A DNA stretch of 36,248 nt from Verrucomicrobiota bacterium. GTDB taxonomy: Bacteria; Verrucomicrobiota; Verrucomicrobiia; Opitutales; Opitutaceae. Positions 23,672 through 31,864 of the stretch are shown piece after piece. A model generated the notes under the pieces. That model did no database searches, was not told the DNA's origin, and saw only the letters and a list, made by a program, of their open reading frames with translations. A program made the translations under genes and the position numbers. The stretch lies in assembly GCA_023446735.1 (NCBI GenBank), contig JAEXPQ010000073.1, forward strand, positions 1-36,248, in the 5' to 3' direction. Position 1 is the first letter of the stretch. The number at the start of each line of letters is the position of its first letter.

Positions 23672-25735
23672 TCACGGCGCCGCCGCGAGCTCGATCAGGC
23701 TGCGCACCGCCGCTAGATGCGGCAACTCCACCGCCGCTCGCGGCTCGGTCGCCTGCGCGAGCACGGTGAAGGCCTTTTGCCGCCATTCGGCCGGTGGGCG
23801 CTCGCCGCGTTCGAGAAAGCCCAGCGCTTCTAGGCCGAGCGCGGACGAGTCGCGCAGCGCCGCCGCCAACGGCCGGGCCTCCCGCAGGCGCACGGCTCGC
23901 GGGCACAGGCCATCGTGGAGCTGCACGCCCAGCGCCGCGAATCCGCGGAGCGAGTCCCGCAGCTCCGCGAGTCGCGCCGCGTTCGGCTCCGCCCGCCAAG
24001 CGGCGACCGCCGCCGCGAACGCGCGCGCCGGTCCGCTGTCGGGCCGCGCGCAATCGACCAATCCGGTGAGCGGGGTGAACTGGGTGGCATCGGGCTGGTG
24101 CTCGCCCCGCTGGTACAGCTTCACCGGTTCGAGCAGATCGACGAAGCGCCGCAACGCAGCGAGCTCCTCCGCGCTTGCCTCGTCGCCGGCCAAGCGGCGT
24201 AACGCCGGCGGGAGATAGCTCTCGTGCCGGGAGCCGGCTTCCTCGAGGCGCCGCGCCACCACGGCGAGGCGACGGTACATCTCGTCGACATCACGTACCT
24301 CGGCCGGCGACCAGAGGCGCTCCGCGATGGCGGCGGTGCGCGGCCAGAGGCGCGAGTCGATCGTCTCGGGCGACACCCATTCCGACCACATCGTGGCTTC
24401 GCCGCCCAGCACGAGCCGCCGTTGGTCGGCGGTGAGCGTCGAGCCCGCCGGGATCGGATCGTTGCAGTAGTGCACCGCGGCCGGGTGGCCGAGGTCGATG
24501 TAGTAGCCGTTGGAAAGGATGGTCGCGAAGCCGCGGGCCGTGGCCGCGGCGATGCCCTCGGGCCCGCGCCAGGAATGCACCACGCAGCCGGGCGCGAGGT
24601 CGGGGTGCAGGATCTCGTCCCAGCCGACGAGCCGTTTGCCGCAACGCGTAAGAGTTGCGTGGATCCGGTTGTTGAACTGCGCGTGCAGGCCGGCGTTGTC
24701 GACCAAGCCGTGCTCCCGGATGTGCTGCTGGATGGCCGCGTTGGCCGACCAGTGCACGCCGTTGTTCTCGTCGCCGCCGATGTGGAGAAACGGGTCGGGG
24801 AACAGCGCGGCCATCTCCGCGAGAAAACCGTCGAGGACCTCGTACGTGCGCGGGTTGGTCGGGTCGAGCACCGGGTCGAAGATACCCCAGCGGCGCTCGA
24901 GCGCGTACGGACCGGGCGCGCTGCCGAGCTCCGGGTGCCCAACCAGCCAACTCGTGGCGTGGCCGGGGATGTCGAACTCCGGCACGACGCGGATGCCGCG
25001 CGCCGCCGCGTACGCGATGAGCTCGCGCATCTCCGCCTGCGTGAAGAACTGGCCGTCGGAACCGAGTTCGTGCAGCCGCGGAAACCGTTTCGACTCGATG
25101 CGGAAACCTTGGTCGTCGGTGAGGTGCAGGTGGAGGACGTTGAGCTTGGCGAGCGCCATGCCGTCGAGGTGGCGCCGGATCACCTCGGCCGGCTGCCAGT
25201 GGCGGCACACGTCGATCATCACCCCGCGCCACGGGAAGCGGGGCCGGTCCTCGATGCGCAGGGCCGGGAGGAACCAGCCGTCGGCATCGCTCCCCAATAG
25301 TTGCAACAACGTCTCCACTCCATGGAGCACACCCCGGACGTTGGCCGCGGTCAGCACGGCCTGCCGCGCGCCGATCGCGAGCGTATAGCTCTCGTCCTCG
25401 CCGAGCTCCGAGAGCGCCGCACCGGCGGAGGCGCAGTCGATCACGAGCGCCGCGGCCGCCGGATCCGTGGCGAACGCGTGCACCGCCTGCGCGGTGCGCG
25501 CGAACGTGAGTCCGGTGCGCGCCTCGACACGGCGCAACGCCCGCGCGAGTCCGGCGCGCAGTCGCGCGTCGTCGTGGCCGCGCAGCGCGACCGTGAACGC
25601 CGCGGTCACCGGCAGCCGCCCTTCGGCCGCCTCGACCCGGGCGGGCCACGGCATCACGTCGAGCGACAGGGCGGTACCGAACGGAGCGAGGAGCAGCAAA
25701 GCGGCGGCCATGGCACCAATCCTAAGCGGACACAT
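23672..25735 (-). CDS. Secreted family 20 beta-N-acetylhexosaminidase
   Basis: A 687-residue exo-enzyme releasing terminal GlcNAc or GalNAc by substrate-assisted catalysis. The signal peptide is MCPLRIGAMAAALLLLAPFG, ending TALS. An N-terminal GH20b-like domain carries DESYTLAIGARQAVLTAANV, then RGVLHGVETLLQLL. The catalytic barrel follows: RGVMIDVCRHWQPAEVIRRH, LHLHLTDDQGFR, VVPEFDIPGHATSW and LHIGGDENNGVHW, with the catalytic pair Asp322-Glu323. VGWDEIL and GGEATMWSEWV line the active site. The start at 25735 overlaps the end of the NagB/PIG-L gene by 14 bp, so the two are one operon; ATG 25711 is an alternative. The likely role is trimming chitooligosaccharides, glycans or peptidoglycan fragments. 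Confidence 0.94.
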   Translation of the reverse strand: MCPLRIGAMAAALLLLAPFGTALSLDVMPWPARVEAAEGRLPVTAAFTVALRGHDDARLRAGLARALRRVEARTGLTFARTAQAVHAFATDPAAAALVIDCASAGAALSELGEDESYTLAIGARQAVLTAANVRGVLHGVETLLQLLGSDADGWFLPALRIEDRPRFPWRGVMIDVCRHWQPAEVIRRHLDGMALAKLNVLHLHLTDDQGFRIESKRFPRLHELGSDGQFFTQAEMRELIAYAAARGIRVVPEFDIPGHATSWLVGHPELGSAPGPYALERRWGIFDPVLDPTNPRTYEVLDGFLAEMAALFPDPFLHIGGDENNGVHWSANAAIQQHIREHGLVDNAGLHAQFNNRIHATLTRCGKRLVGWDEILHPDLAPGCVVHSWRGPEGIAAATARGFATILSNGYYIDLGHPAAVHYCNDPIPAGSTLTADQRRLVLGGEATMWSEWVSPETIDSRLWPRTAAIAERLWSPAEVRDVDEMYRRLAVVARRLEEAGSRHESYLPPALRRLAGDEASAEELAALRRFVDLLEPVKLYQRGEHQPDATQFTPLTGLVDCARPDSGPARAFAAAVAAWRAEPNAARLAELRDSLRGFAALGVQLHDGLCPRAVRLREARPLAAALRDSSALGLEALGFLERGERPPAEWRQKAFTVLAQATEPRAAVELPHLAAVRSLIELAAAP

Positions 25736-27689
25736 GGTGGATGAACTCCTCGGGGGAGAAGCGTTTGAAGGCCTCGATCGCCTCGTATTCGGCGAGGCCG
25801 AGCTGGTTGTACGCGTCGGCCAGCCGCCGGCTGCGCTCCTCGGTGCGTTGCCAGAACTCGCGCCGGTCGCCGCCGGGGAAGAGCGCGAGGTCCTTCTGCG
25901 TTTCGTGGCGGAAGATGGCACGCCGGCGGCGCAACACCTCCTGCGGGCTGAGCGGTACGGCGAGGTCGATCTCGTCGAGCTCCCACTCGGCCCACGCGCC
26001 GCGGTAGAGCCAGAGTTCGGTCTCCGCACGCCAGGCGCTCGCGGCGGCGCCCGCGAGAGCGTCGCGCAGGACGTGCAAGCACAGTCGGTGCGTGCCGTGC
26101 GGGTCCTCGAGATCACCGGCGGCGTAGATCAGGTGCGGGCGGACGTCCTCCAGCAACGCGCCCAGGAGCCGCACGTCCTCGGGACCGATCCGCCGGTCGC
26201 GCGCCGTGCCCGCGCCGTAGAAAGGAAGATCGAGGAAATGCAGCCGTTCCGGCGCCACGCCGCACACACGCGCGGCTGCCGTCGCCTCGTGGCGGCGCAC
26301 GAGGCCCTTCCAGCGCCGCAGCTCGGGCGTCGCGGGCAGCGCGCCGGTCTTCTCGAAGCCGTCGCACCACGCGCGCACCTGCGCCGCCCCGGCGGCGTCG
26401 CCCAGCCCGGTGTCGCGCACGAAGAGCAGCGCGCGCCACAGCGACTCGTCGGCCACCGCATTCGCGCCCGACACCTCGTAGGCGAGATGCACTTCGTGCC
26501 CCTGGTCGACGAGGCGGCAGAGCGTGCCGCCCATCGAGATCACGTCGTCGTCGGGATGCGGCGACAGCACGAGGACCCGTTTCGGGAACAGGCCGGCCGA
26601 CTTCGCGCGCAACGGCCGCGCGGGCGCATCTCCGGGCTGGGTACGGGCCGGATCGCGGCCGCCCGGCCAGCCGGTGATCGTGTGCTGGAGCTGGTAGAAC
26701 CCGAGGCGGTTGGTCTCGTAGGCGGAGCCGTGCACCCGCAACAAGTCCTGGAGCCCGGCCTCGTTGTAGTCGTCGTCGGTGAGCTTGAGGACCGCCTTCC
26801 GGCAGCGGGCCGCGAGCCAGAGGATCGCGCGGCGGGTCATGCGCTCGTCCCAGGCCAGCCCCTGCTCCTCGAGCGGGCCAAGCAGCCACGGCGTGCGGAA
26901 ACGGGTGAGCGCGCCGGCGGCGGCCTGGTCGAGGACGAAGAGCGCGTTGTCGTGGTCCTGCAGGAACGAGGCCGGCACCTGCGCCGTGGCCTCGCCCTCG
27001 AGCGCCGCGCGCACGATCGCGGCCTTGTGCTGTCCCCAGGCCATGAGCACCACGCGCCGCGCCTCGAGGATCGTGCGCACGCCCATGGTCACCGCCCGCC
27101 GGGGCGTGTGCTCCTCGCCGCCGAAGTCCGCCGCCGCGTCGCGCCGCGTGAGCGGGTCGAGCGCGACCGGGCGCGTGCGGGTGCGGGCCGAGCTGCCGGG
27201 CTCGTTGAACCCGATGTGGCCCGTGCGGCCGATGCCGAGAATCTGGAAATCAATGCCGCCCGCAGCGCGAATCCGCTCCTCGTAGTCGCGACAATACGCC
27301 TCGATCTCCGCCGGCGCGACGGTGCCGGAGGGCACTTGGGTGTTCGCCGGGGCGATGTCGATGTGGTCGAAGAGATGGCGCTGCATGAAGCACCGGTAGC
27401 TTTGCGGGTGCTCGGGCGGCAGCGGGTGGTACTCGTCGAGGTTGAAGGTGACGACGTTGGCGAAGCTCAGCCCTTCCTCGCGGTGCAGCCGCACCAGCTC
27501 GCGGTAGAACGCCACCGGACTGGAGCCCGTGGCCAGCCCGAGCACCACCGGCGGCCGGCCCGGCGGGCGCGAACGGATCAGCGCGGCCACCTCGGCCGCA
27601 ACGGCGGCCGCGCCTGCGGCGCTGCCCGGGAAGACGGCCAACGGGGCGTGTTCATAACGGCTGCGGACGACGGGGGTAAGCGGATTCAT
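25722..27689 (-). CDS. Glucosamine-6-phosphate deaminase-like protein fused to a PIG-L/LmbE deacetylase domain
   Basis: A 655-residue two-domain cytoplasmic protein. Residues about 15-290 are NagB-like: VVLGLATGSSPVAFYRELVR, the active-site Asp85 in FNLDEYHPL, and His158 in LGIGRTGHIGFNEPG. Residues about 370-650 are a PIG-L/LmbE zinc deacetylase: VLVLSPHPDDDVISMGGTL (HPDDD at 378-382), with DLEDPHGTHRLC (likely third zinc ligand). Similar fusions are known in Bacteroidetes and relatives. It could convert amino sugars to fructose-6-phosphate, with the second domain possibly removing acetyl groups in place of NagA; that is inference. ATG 27689 gives the family N-terminus. It overlaps the GH20 gene and is divergent from the AraC regulator across 83 bp. 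Confidence 0.92.
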   Translation of the reverse strand: MNPLTPVVRSRYEHAPLAVFPGSAAGAAAVAAEVAALIRSRPPGRPPVVLGLATGSSPVAFYRELVRLHREEGLSFANVVTFNLDEYHPLPPEHPQSYRCFMQRHLFDHIDIAPANTQVPSGTVAPAEIEAYCRDYEERIRAAGGIDFQILGIGRTGHIGFNEPGSSARTRTRPVALDPLTRRDAAADFGGEEHTPRRAVTMGVRTILEARRVVLMAWGQHKAAIVRAALEGEATAQVPASFLQDHDNALFVLDQAAAGALTRFRTPWLLGPLEEQGLAWDERMTRRAILWLAARCRKAVLKLTDDDYNEAGLQDLLRVHGSAYETNRLGFYQLQHTITGWPGGRDPARTQPGDAPARPLRAKSAGLFPKRVLVLSPHPDDDVISMGGTLCRLVDQGHEVHLAYEVSGANAVADESLWRALLFVRDTGLGDAAGAAQVRAWCDGFEKTGALPATPELRRWKGLVRRHEATAAARVCGVAPERLHFLDLPFYGAGTARDRRIGPEDVRLLGALLEDVRPHLIYAAGDLEDPHGTHRLCLHVLRDALAGAAASAWRAETELWLYRGAWAEWELDEIDLAVPLSPQEVLRRRRAIFRHETQKDLALFPGGDRREFWQRTEERSRRLADAYNQLGLAEYEAIEAFKRFSPEEFIHHVSA

Positions 27690-27772
27690 GGTCGGGAGGC
27701 GGTGGCGTGCCGGAAGCATAGACTCGGTCCCGGAATCGACAACTGGCGGAAACGCCGAAAGATTTAACACAA

Positions 27773-28657
27773 ATGCCACCGCCGAAACCCGGCTCGCTCG
27801 AGACGCTCGCCGCCGCCCTCCCCCGCCCCACCGACGCCCTGCTCGGCCGGCGCGCGGGCCCGCTGGTGCTACCCGACAACATCGTCTGCTTTCCGCGTCG
27901 CTCCGCCCGCGAGCTCAACCGCCCGCGCCGCGGACGCGCGTTGCACCACCGCTTCGTCCTCATTCTCGCGCTACGGGGCGCGGTGCCAGTGTGCGTGGAC
28001 GACCGCATCGTGCCGCTGGGGGCGGGCGAGGGGCTGCTCGTCTTCCCGTTTCAGTTCCACCACTACCGCCCCTCGCCGGACCGCGAGCTGCTGTGGGTCT
28101 TCGTCACCTTCGACCTGGCCGACGCCCAGGATCTCGCGCCGCTCCACTACCAACCCTTCGCGCTCACGCCCGAGGTGCGCGAGCTCGCGACCCGCCTGCT
28201 CGCCGCCTACCGCGACGAGGGCCGCACCTCGGAGCTGCCGGCGCTGCTCCTGGCGTTGCTGCTCGCACATCTCCGCCGCCAGAAACACGCCCCGCGGCGC
28301 GCGGCGGCGATGGCGGAGACCGATCCCGGTCTGGTCATGCGGGTCAACCAGCTGGCGCATCGCGTCGAGCGGCCGGTCTCGATCAAGGAGCTCGCGCAAT
28401 CGCTCGGGATCAGCCGCAGCCACCTGCGCGCGAGGTTTCGCGCCTCCTGCGAGGTGAGTCTCGGCCGACACCTCCGGCGGTTGCGGCTGGAGCGCGCCTG
28501 CGGCCTCCTGCGTCTCACGCCGGATCGCGTGACCGAGGTGGCGGCCAAATGCGGCTTCACATCGATCTACACCTTCAGCCGCGCGTTCCGGGCGGCGTAC
28601 GGCAAATCGCCGATGGAGTACCGGCAAGGGGCGAATGTTCCCCGCAGCCGTTCGTAG
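27773..28657 (+). CDS. AraC-family transcriptional regulator
   Basis: A 294-residue regulator. An N-terminal cupin-like sensor (VPLGAGEGLLVFPFQFHHYR, then ELLWVFVTFDL) is followed by two C-terminal helix-turn-helix motifs. The first is SIKELAQSLGISRSHLRARF; the second is VTEVAAKCGFTSIYTFSRAF, ending KSPMEYR, the AraC signature. It is transcribed divergently from the NagB/PIG-L-GH20 operon with 83 bp between starts, so it most likely senses an amino sugar and controls that operon and itself. I could not identify a repeated operator half-site in the gap. No signal peptide or membrane segment is present. Confidence 0.9.
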   Translation: MPPPKPGSLETLAAALPRPTDALLGRRAGPLVLPDNIVCFPRRSARELNRPRRGRALHHRFVLILALRGAVPVCVDDRIVPLGAGEGLLVFPFQFHHYRPSPDRELLWVFVTFDLADAQDLAPLHYQPFALTPEVRELATRLLAAYRDEGRTSELPALLLALLLAHLRRQKHAPRRAAAMAETDPGLVMRVNQLAHRVERPVSIKELAQSLGISRSHLRARFRASCEVSLGRHLRRLRLERACGLLRLTPDRVTEVAAKCGFTSIYTFSRAFRAAYGKSPMEYRQGANVPRSRS

Positions 28658-28733
28658 TGGCGCTGGCCGCGGGTCCAGTCTTCCACTGGACACCCTCAAC
28701 TCACGCGGGCGCCGGGCGGCCCGCGCGCACCGC

Positions 28734-28775
28734 GACCGGTCGAAGACCGGTCCGATGCGGCGGCATGCCCGCCGC
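28734..28775. terminator. Two tandem hairpins between convergent genes
   Basis: GACCGGTC-GAA-GACCGGTC (28734-28752) and GCGGCGG-CATGC-CCGCCGC (28757-28775), in the gap between the AraC and aldo/keto reductase genes, which converge. There is no clear T-run, so a terminator role is inferred from position. Confidence 0.5.
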
Positions 28776-28786
28776 GCGTCCGGAGC

Positions 28787-29968
28787 TCAGCTCTGGCTGA
28801 GGCGCTTCTTCGGCGCCTCGAAGTAGGCGGCGTGCGCGCGGCGCAGGATCTCGGGGATCTGCTTCGCGAACGGACTCCTAGCGAGCACCGGCGCGAGATC
28901 GAACTCGCCGGCCTTCGCGGCGTTCTGGCCGGGGAACCAGTGGTCCGCCTGACCGAGCAGGTTGTAACGCATCTTCGCCCACGGCACGAGGTCGAGCCCG
29001 GCGCCGTAGGTCCAGAGGCGGAGAATCTCGGTCACATTGATCTCGCCGGGCACGTCGACGTAGAACGGCAGCCCCTCGCTCCAGCGCGCACACCACTCGG
29101 CGCCGTGCACCTCGACCAGCCGCGCGCGCAGCTTGGCCTCGATCGGCGCAACCAGTTTCGCGGCGTCGCCGATCCGGTCGACGATCGCGACATGCTCGTC
29201 GAAATCGGAGGGCTTCGAGACGCCGAGACTGAGCGTGTTGATCTGGGGGCGCGCGAAGGAGAAGAGGTCGTTCCACTGCATCGGCGAGAACGGCGCGGTG
29301 AGTCCGGCCATGAGCGCGGGCCGGTCCTGCAGGCGGCCGCCCTTGTCGTTGGGGCTGATGATGAACACGCCCATGTCGTGCCGCCGCGCGGCGTCGAGCG
29401 CGGCGGTGTTGAGCTCGTTCACGAAGTACCAGTGCAGGTTCACGTAGTCGAATTCCCCGGTCTCGATCGCCGCGACGATGATGTCGACCGTGGCGTGCGT
29501 GGAGAACCCGATGAACCGCACGCGCCCCTCCTTCTGAAGCTTGCGCGCCTCGGCCAGGCAGCCGCCGGGCTGGAGCGACCAGTCGAGGAGCTGCTTGGTG
29601 TTGATGCCGTGCAGCGAGAGCAGGTCGACGTGCTCGAGTCCGAGATACGCCATCGACGTCTCGAACGCCGCGCGGAACTCCGCCGCCGAGGCGCACGGGG
29701 CGACCTTCGTCTGCACGAGCATCTGGTCGCGCGGGAGGCGCGGGAGGATGCGGCCGAGCTGCATCTCGGAGGTGCCGTAGCCGCGCGCGGTCTCGATGTG
29801 GTTGATGCCGAGCGCGAGCGAGCGCTCGATGCACGCCTCGAGGTTGGCCTGGCCGTCGGCCGGGATCTCGCCGGGCGGCACGTCCTGCCACTTGTGCTGG
29901 TAGCGCATGCCCCCGCAGGAGAACACGGGCATCTGCAAACCGGTGCGGCCGAAACGGCGGTAGATCAT
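28787..29968 (-). CDS. Aldo/keto reductase, with a cysteine-free C-terminal ferredoxin-like region
   Basis: A 393-residue NADPH-type oxidoreductase. The barrel starts IYRRFGRTGLQMPVFSCGGM. It has the active-site region NHIETARGYGTSE (Tyr64; Glu59 where most family members have Asp), TKVAP and VDLLSLHGIN. GRVRFIGFSTH also fits. After about residue 285 the sequence follows the layout of the subfamily with a 4Fe-4S C-terminal domain (VPGEINVTEILRLW, then IPEILRRAHAAYF). The expected CxxC..CP clusters are absent: only Cys293 remains (WCARWSEGLPFYVDVPG). It therefore probably binds no clusters. The substrate is unknown. It stands alone, convergent with the AraC gene. Confidence 0.88.
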   Translation of the reverse strand: MIYRRFGRTGLQMPVFSCGGMRYQHKWQDVPPGEIPADGQANLEACIERSLALGINHIETARGYGTSEMQLGRILPRLPRDQMLVQTKVAPCASAAEFRAAFETSMAYLGLEHVDLLSLHGINTKQLLDWSLQPGGCLAEARKLQKEGRVRFIGFSTHATVDIIVAAIETGEFDYVNLHWYFVNELNTAALDAARRHDMGVFIISPNDKGGRLQDRPALMAGLTAPFSPMQWNDLFSFARPQINTLSLGVSKPSDFDEHVAIVDRIGDAAKLVAPIEAKLRARLVEVHGAEWCARWSEGLPFYVDVPGEINVTEILRLWTYGAGLDLVPWAKMRYNLLGQADHWFPGQNAAKAGEFDLAPVLARSPFAKQIPEILRRAHAAYFEAPKKRLSQS

Positions 29969-30020
29969 GCGCGCCTTTCAGCCACGCCGCCGCGCCCGAC
30001 GCAAGCCGGCGCGTTGACGC

Positions 30021-30064
30021 GGTTCAGGGTTCGGAGTTCAGGGTTCAGGGTTCAGGGTTCGGAG
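30021..30064. repeat. Tandem 7-bp array (GGTTCAG type)
   Basis: About six units of GGTTCAG or GGTTCGG/AGTTCAG in a row, in the 268-bp gap between the aldo/keto reductase and uppS starts. The complement (CTGAACC, CCGAACC) resembles the array at 4498-4604. No gene is seen in the gap. Confidence 0.85.
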
Positions 30065-30236
30065 GGCCTCCGGTTTTCAGTCGCCGTGCTCACCGCCCAC
30101 CGCACGCACCCACCCCGCGACTGCCCTTCAACCTAAACTTCCAACCTCAACTGCGCGCAGCGCCCCGCCCCGCACCGCAGTCGGTGGTTGACCGCCTCTC
30201 CGCCCAGTTCGCACAATCCCCGCCCTTTTCCACCGC

Positions 30237-30980
30237 GTGAAACCCGCCGCCGCTCCGCCACCCGTTCACGTTGCCATCATCATGGATGGCAACGGCCGCT
30301 GGGCCAAAAAACGCGGTCTGCCGCGCATCGAGGGGCATCACCGCGGAGTCGAGACCGTGCGCACGATCGTCGAGGCGGCGCAGGGCACCGGCGTGCGCTA
30401 CCTCACGCTCTACGCCTTCTCGGCCGAGAACTGGAAACGGCCCGCCGCGGAGGTCAACGCGCTCATGCTGCTCCTCCAGCGCTTCCTGCGCAGCGAGTGC
30501 GATCAACTCGTCGAGAAGAAGATCCGGCTGCACACCATCGGCCGCACGCAGGACCTGCCCGGGGCCGTGCGCAAGGAACTCGACCGCGCGCTGGCCGCCA
30601 CCGCCGCGTTCACCGAGCACCACCTCATCCTCGCGCTTAACTACGGCTCGCGCACCGAGGTGGTCGACGCCGCCGCGGCCTACGCCCGCGAGGTCGCCGC
30701 CGGCCGGGAGAACCCCGCGGAGTGCTCGTACGAGAAACTCGCGCGCCACCTCTACACCGCCGGCATACCCGATCCCGACCTCGTGATCCGCACCTCCGGC
30801 GAGTCGCGCATCAGCAACTTCCTCCTGCTTCAGGCCGCCTACGCGGAACTGCTCTTCACGCCCACTCTCTGGCCCGACTTCACCGCCGACGACTTCCGGG
30901 CCGCCCTGGCCGATTTCGCCACGCGCGAACGCCGTTTCGGGGCCACCGGCGAACAGCTCGAACCGACGGCCAAACCCTGA
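30237..30980 (+). CDS. uppS: Undecaprenyl diphosphate synthase (cis-prenyltransferase)
   Basis: A 247-residue cytoplasmic enzyme that condenses isopentenyl diphosphate onto farnesyl diphosphate to make the C55 carrier for cell wall and O-antigen synthesis. VAIIMDGNGRWAKKRGLPR holds the catalytic Asp17. TLYAFSAENWKRP is the substrate loop. DLVIRTSGESRISNFLLLQ and the family end LWPDFTADDF complete the signatures. Length is normal. The start is GTG 30237 with no evident ribosome-binding site. It is the first gene of uppS-cdsA-dxr-rseP; the stop is 6 bp before cdsA. Confidence 0.97.
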   Translation: MKPAAAPPPVHVAIIMDGNGRWAKKRGLPRIEGHHRGVETVRTIVEAAQGTGVRYLTLYAFSAENWKRPAAEVNALMLLLQRFLRSECDQLVEKKIRLHTIGRTQDLPGAVRKELDRALAATAAFTEHHLILALNYGSRTEVVDAAAAYAREVAAGRENPAECSYEKLARHLYTAGIPDPDLVIRTSGESRISNFLLLQAAYAELLFTPTLWPDFTADDFRAALADFATRERRFGATGEQLEPTAKP

Positions 30981-30986
30981 CCGCCC

Positions 30987-31844
30987 GTGCTCAAACGCAC
31001 CCTCTCCACCCTGGTCCTCTGGACCGCGTTGATCAGCCTGCTCTGGCTCTTCGGTCGCCCGGCCGCCGTGCTCTTCACGACCCTGCTCGCGGTGCTCACC
31101 CAGCACGAGCTCTACGGCATGCTCACGCGCATGGGCCACCGGCCGTTCCACCGCCTCGGCCTGCTGATCGGCACGACCATGTTGCTCGTGCCCTACGCCG
31201 TCCGCACGCGGGCCCCGGAATATTTCATCACCGGCCCGGGCATGACCGCCTCGCTGATGGCGCTCGCCGTGGTGCTCTGCTGTGTACGCCTGCTCTCGAT
31301 GCGCGATCCGGGCAAACGTTTCGACACGCTCGCGGCCACGCTCTTCGGCATCGCGTACGTGCCGTTCATGTTCCACTTCGTCATCGAGATCTTCTTCCTG
31401 CGCGCCAACGCCAACCAGGGCCTCATGCTCGTGATCTGGCTGGTGGCGGTCTCGAAGTTCTGCGACGCCGGCGCACTCGTGGTCGGCACCGCGATCGGCC
31501 GCCACAAGATGTCGCCCACCATCAGCCCGAAGAAGAGCTGGGAAGGCCTCGTGGGCGGCGTGATCATCGCCTCGGCCGTCGGCACCACGCTCGTCTACTT
31601 CTTCCAGCCCCAAGGCCTGTATCCGGAGAACTTCACCCTGCTGTGGAGCGCCCTCGCCGCGATCCCGATCGCGCTCATCGCCGTGGTCTCCGACCTCGTC
31701 GAGTCCATCATCAAGCGCCGGGCCGACATCAAGGACTCCGGGGCCAGCGTGCCCGGAATCGGCGGCGCGTTCGACCTGACCGACAGCGTGATCCTCACCG
31801 CGCCCGCGGCCTACATCCTCTTCGCCTACCTGCTGCGTATGTGA
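30987..31844 (+). CDS. cdsA: Phosphatidate cytidylyltransferase (CDP-diacylglycerol synthase)
   Basis: A 285-residue inner-membrane enzyme making CDP-diacylglycerol from CTP and phosphatidate. It has several hydrophobic segments (LVLWTALISLLWLFG, AVLFTTLLAVL, MTASLMALAVVLCCVRLL, FMFHFVIEIFFL, GLMLVIWLVAV). KKSWEGLVGG and the C-terminal signature SIIKRRADIKDSGASVPGIG are diagnostic. The signature departs from the usual PGHGGxxDRxD: it reads PGIGGAFDLTD, losing the His and Arg. The start is GTG 30987, 6 bp after uppS, so it is coupled; dxr follows after 20 bp. Confidence 0.94.
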   Translation: MLKRTLSTLVLWTALISLLWLFGRPAAVLFTTLLAVLTQHELYGMLTRMGHRPFHRLGLLIGTTMLLVPYAVRTRAPEYFITGPGMTASLMALAVVLCCVRLLSMRDPGKRFDTLAATLFGIAYVPFMFHFVIEIFFLRANANQGLMLVIWLVAVSKFCDAGALVVGTAIGRHKMSPTISPKKSWEGLVGGVIIASAVGTTLVYFFQPQGLYPENFTLLWSALAAIPIALIAVVSDLVESIIKRRADIKDSGASVPGIGGAFDLTDSVILTAPAAYILFAYLLRM

Positions 31845-31864
31845 CGCACGGCGGTCCGTAACCC

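Noticed and set aside
28832..30136. 434-codon open frame opposite the aldo/keto reductase
   Set aside because: Lacks any family motif and runs into the 7-bp array; the reductase frame is clear.
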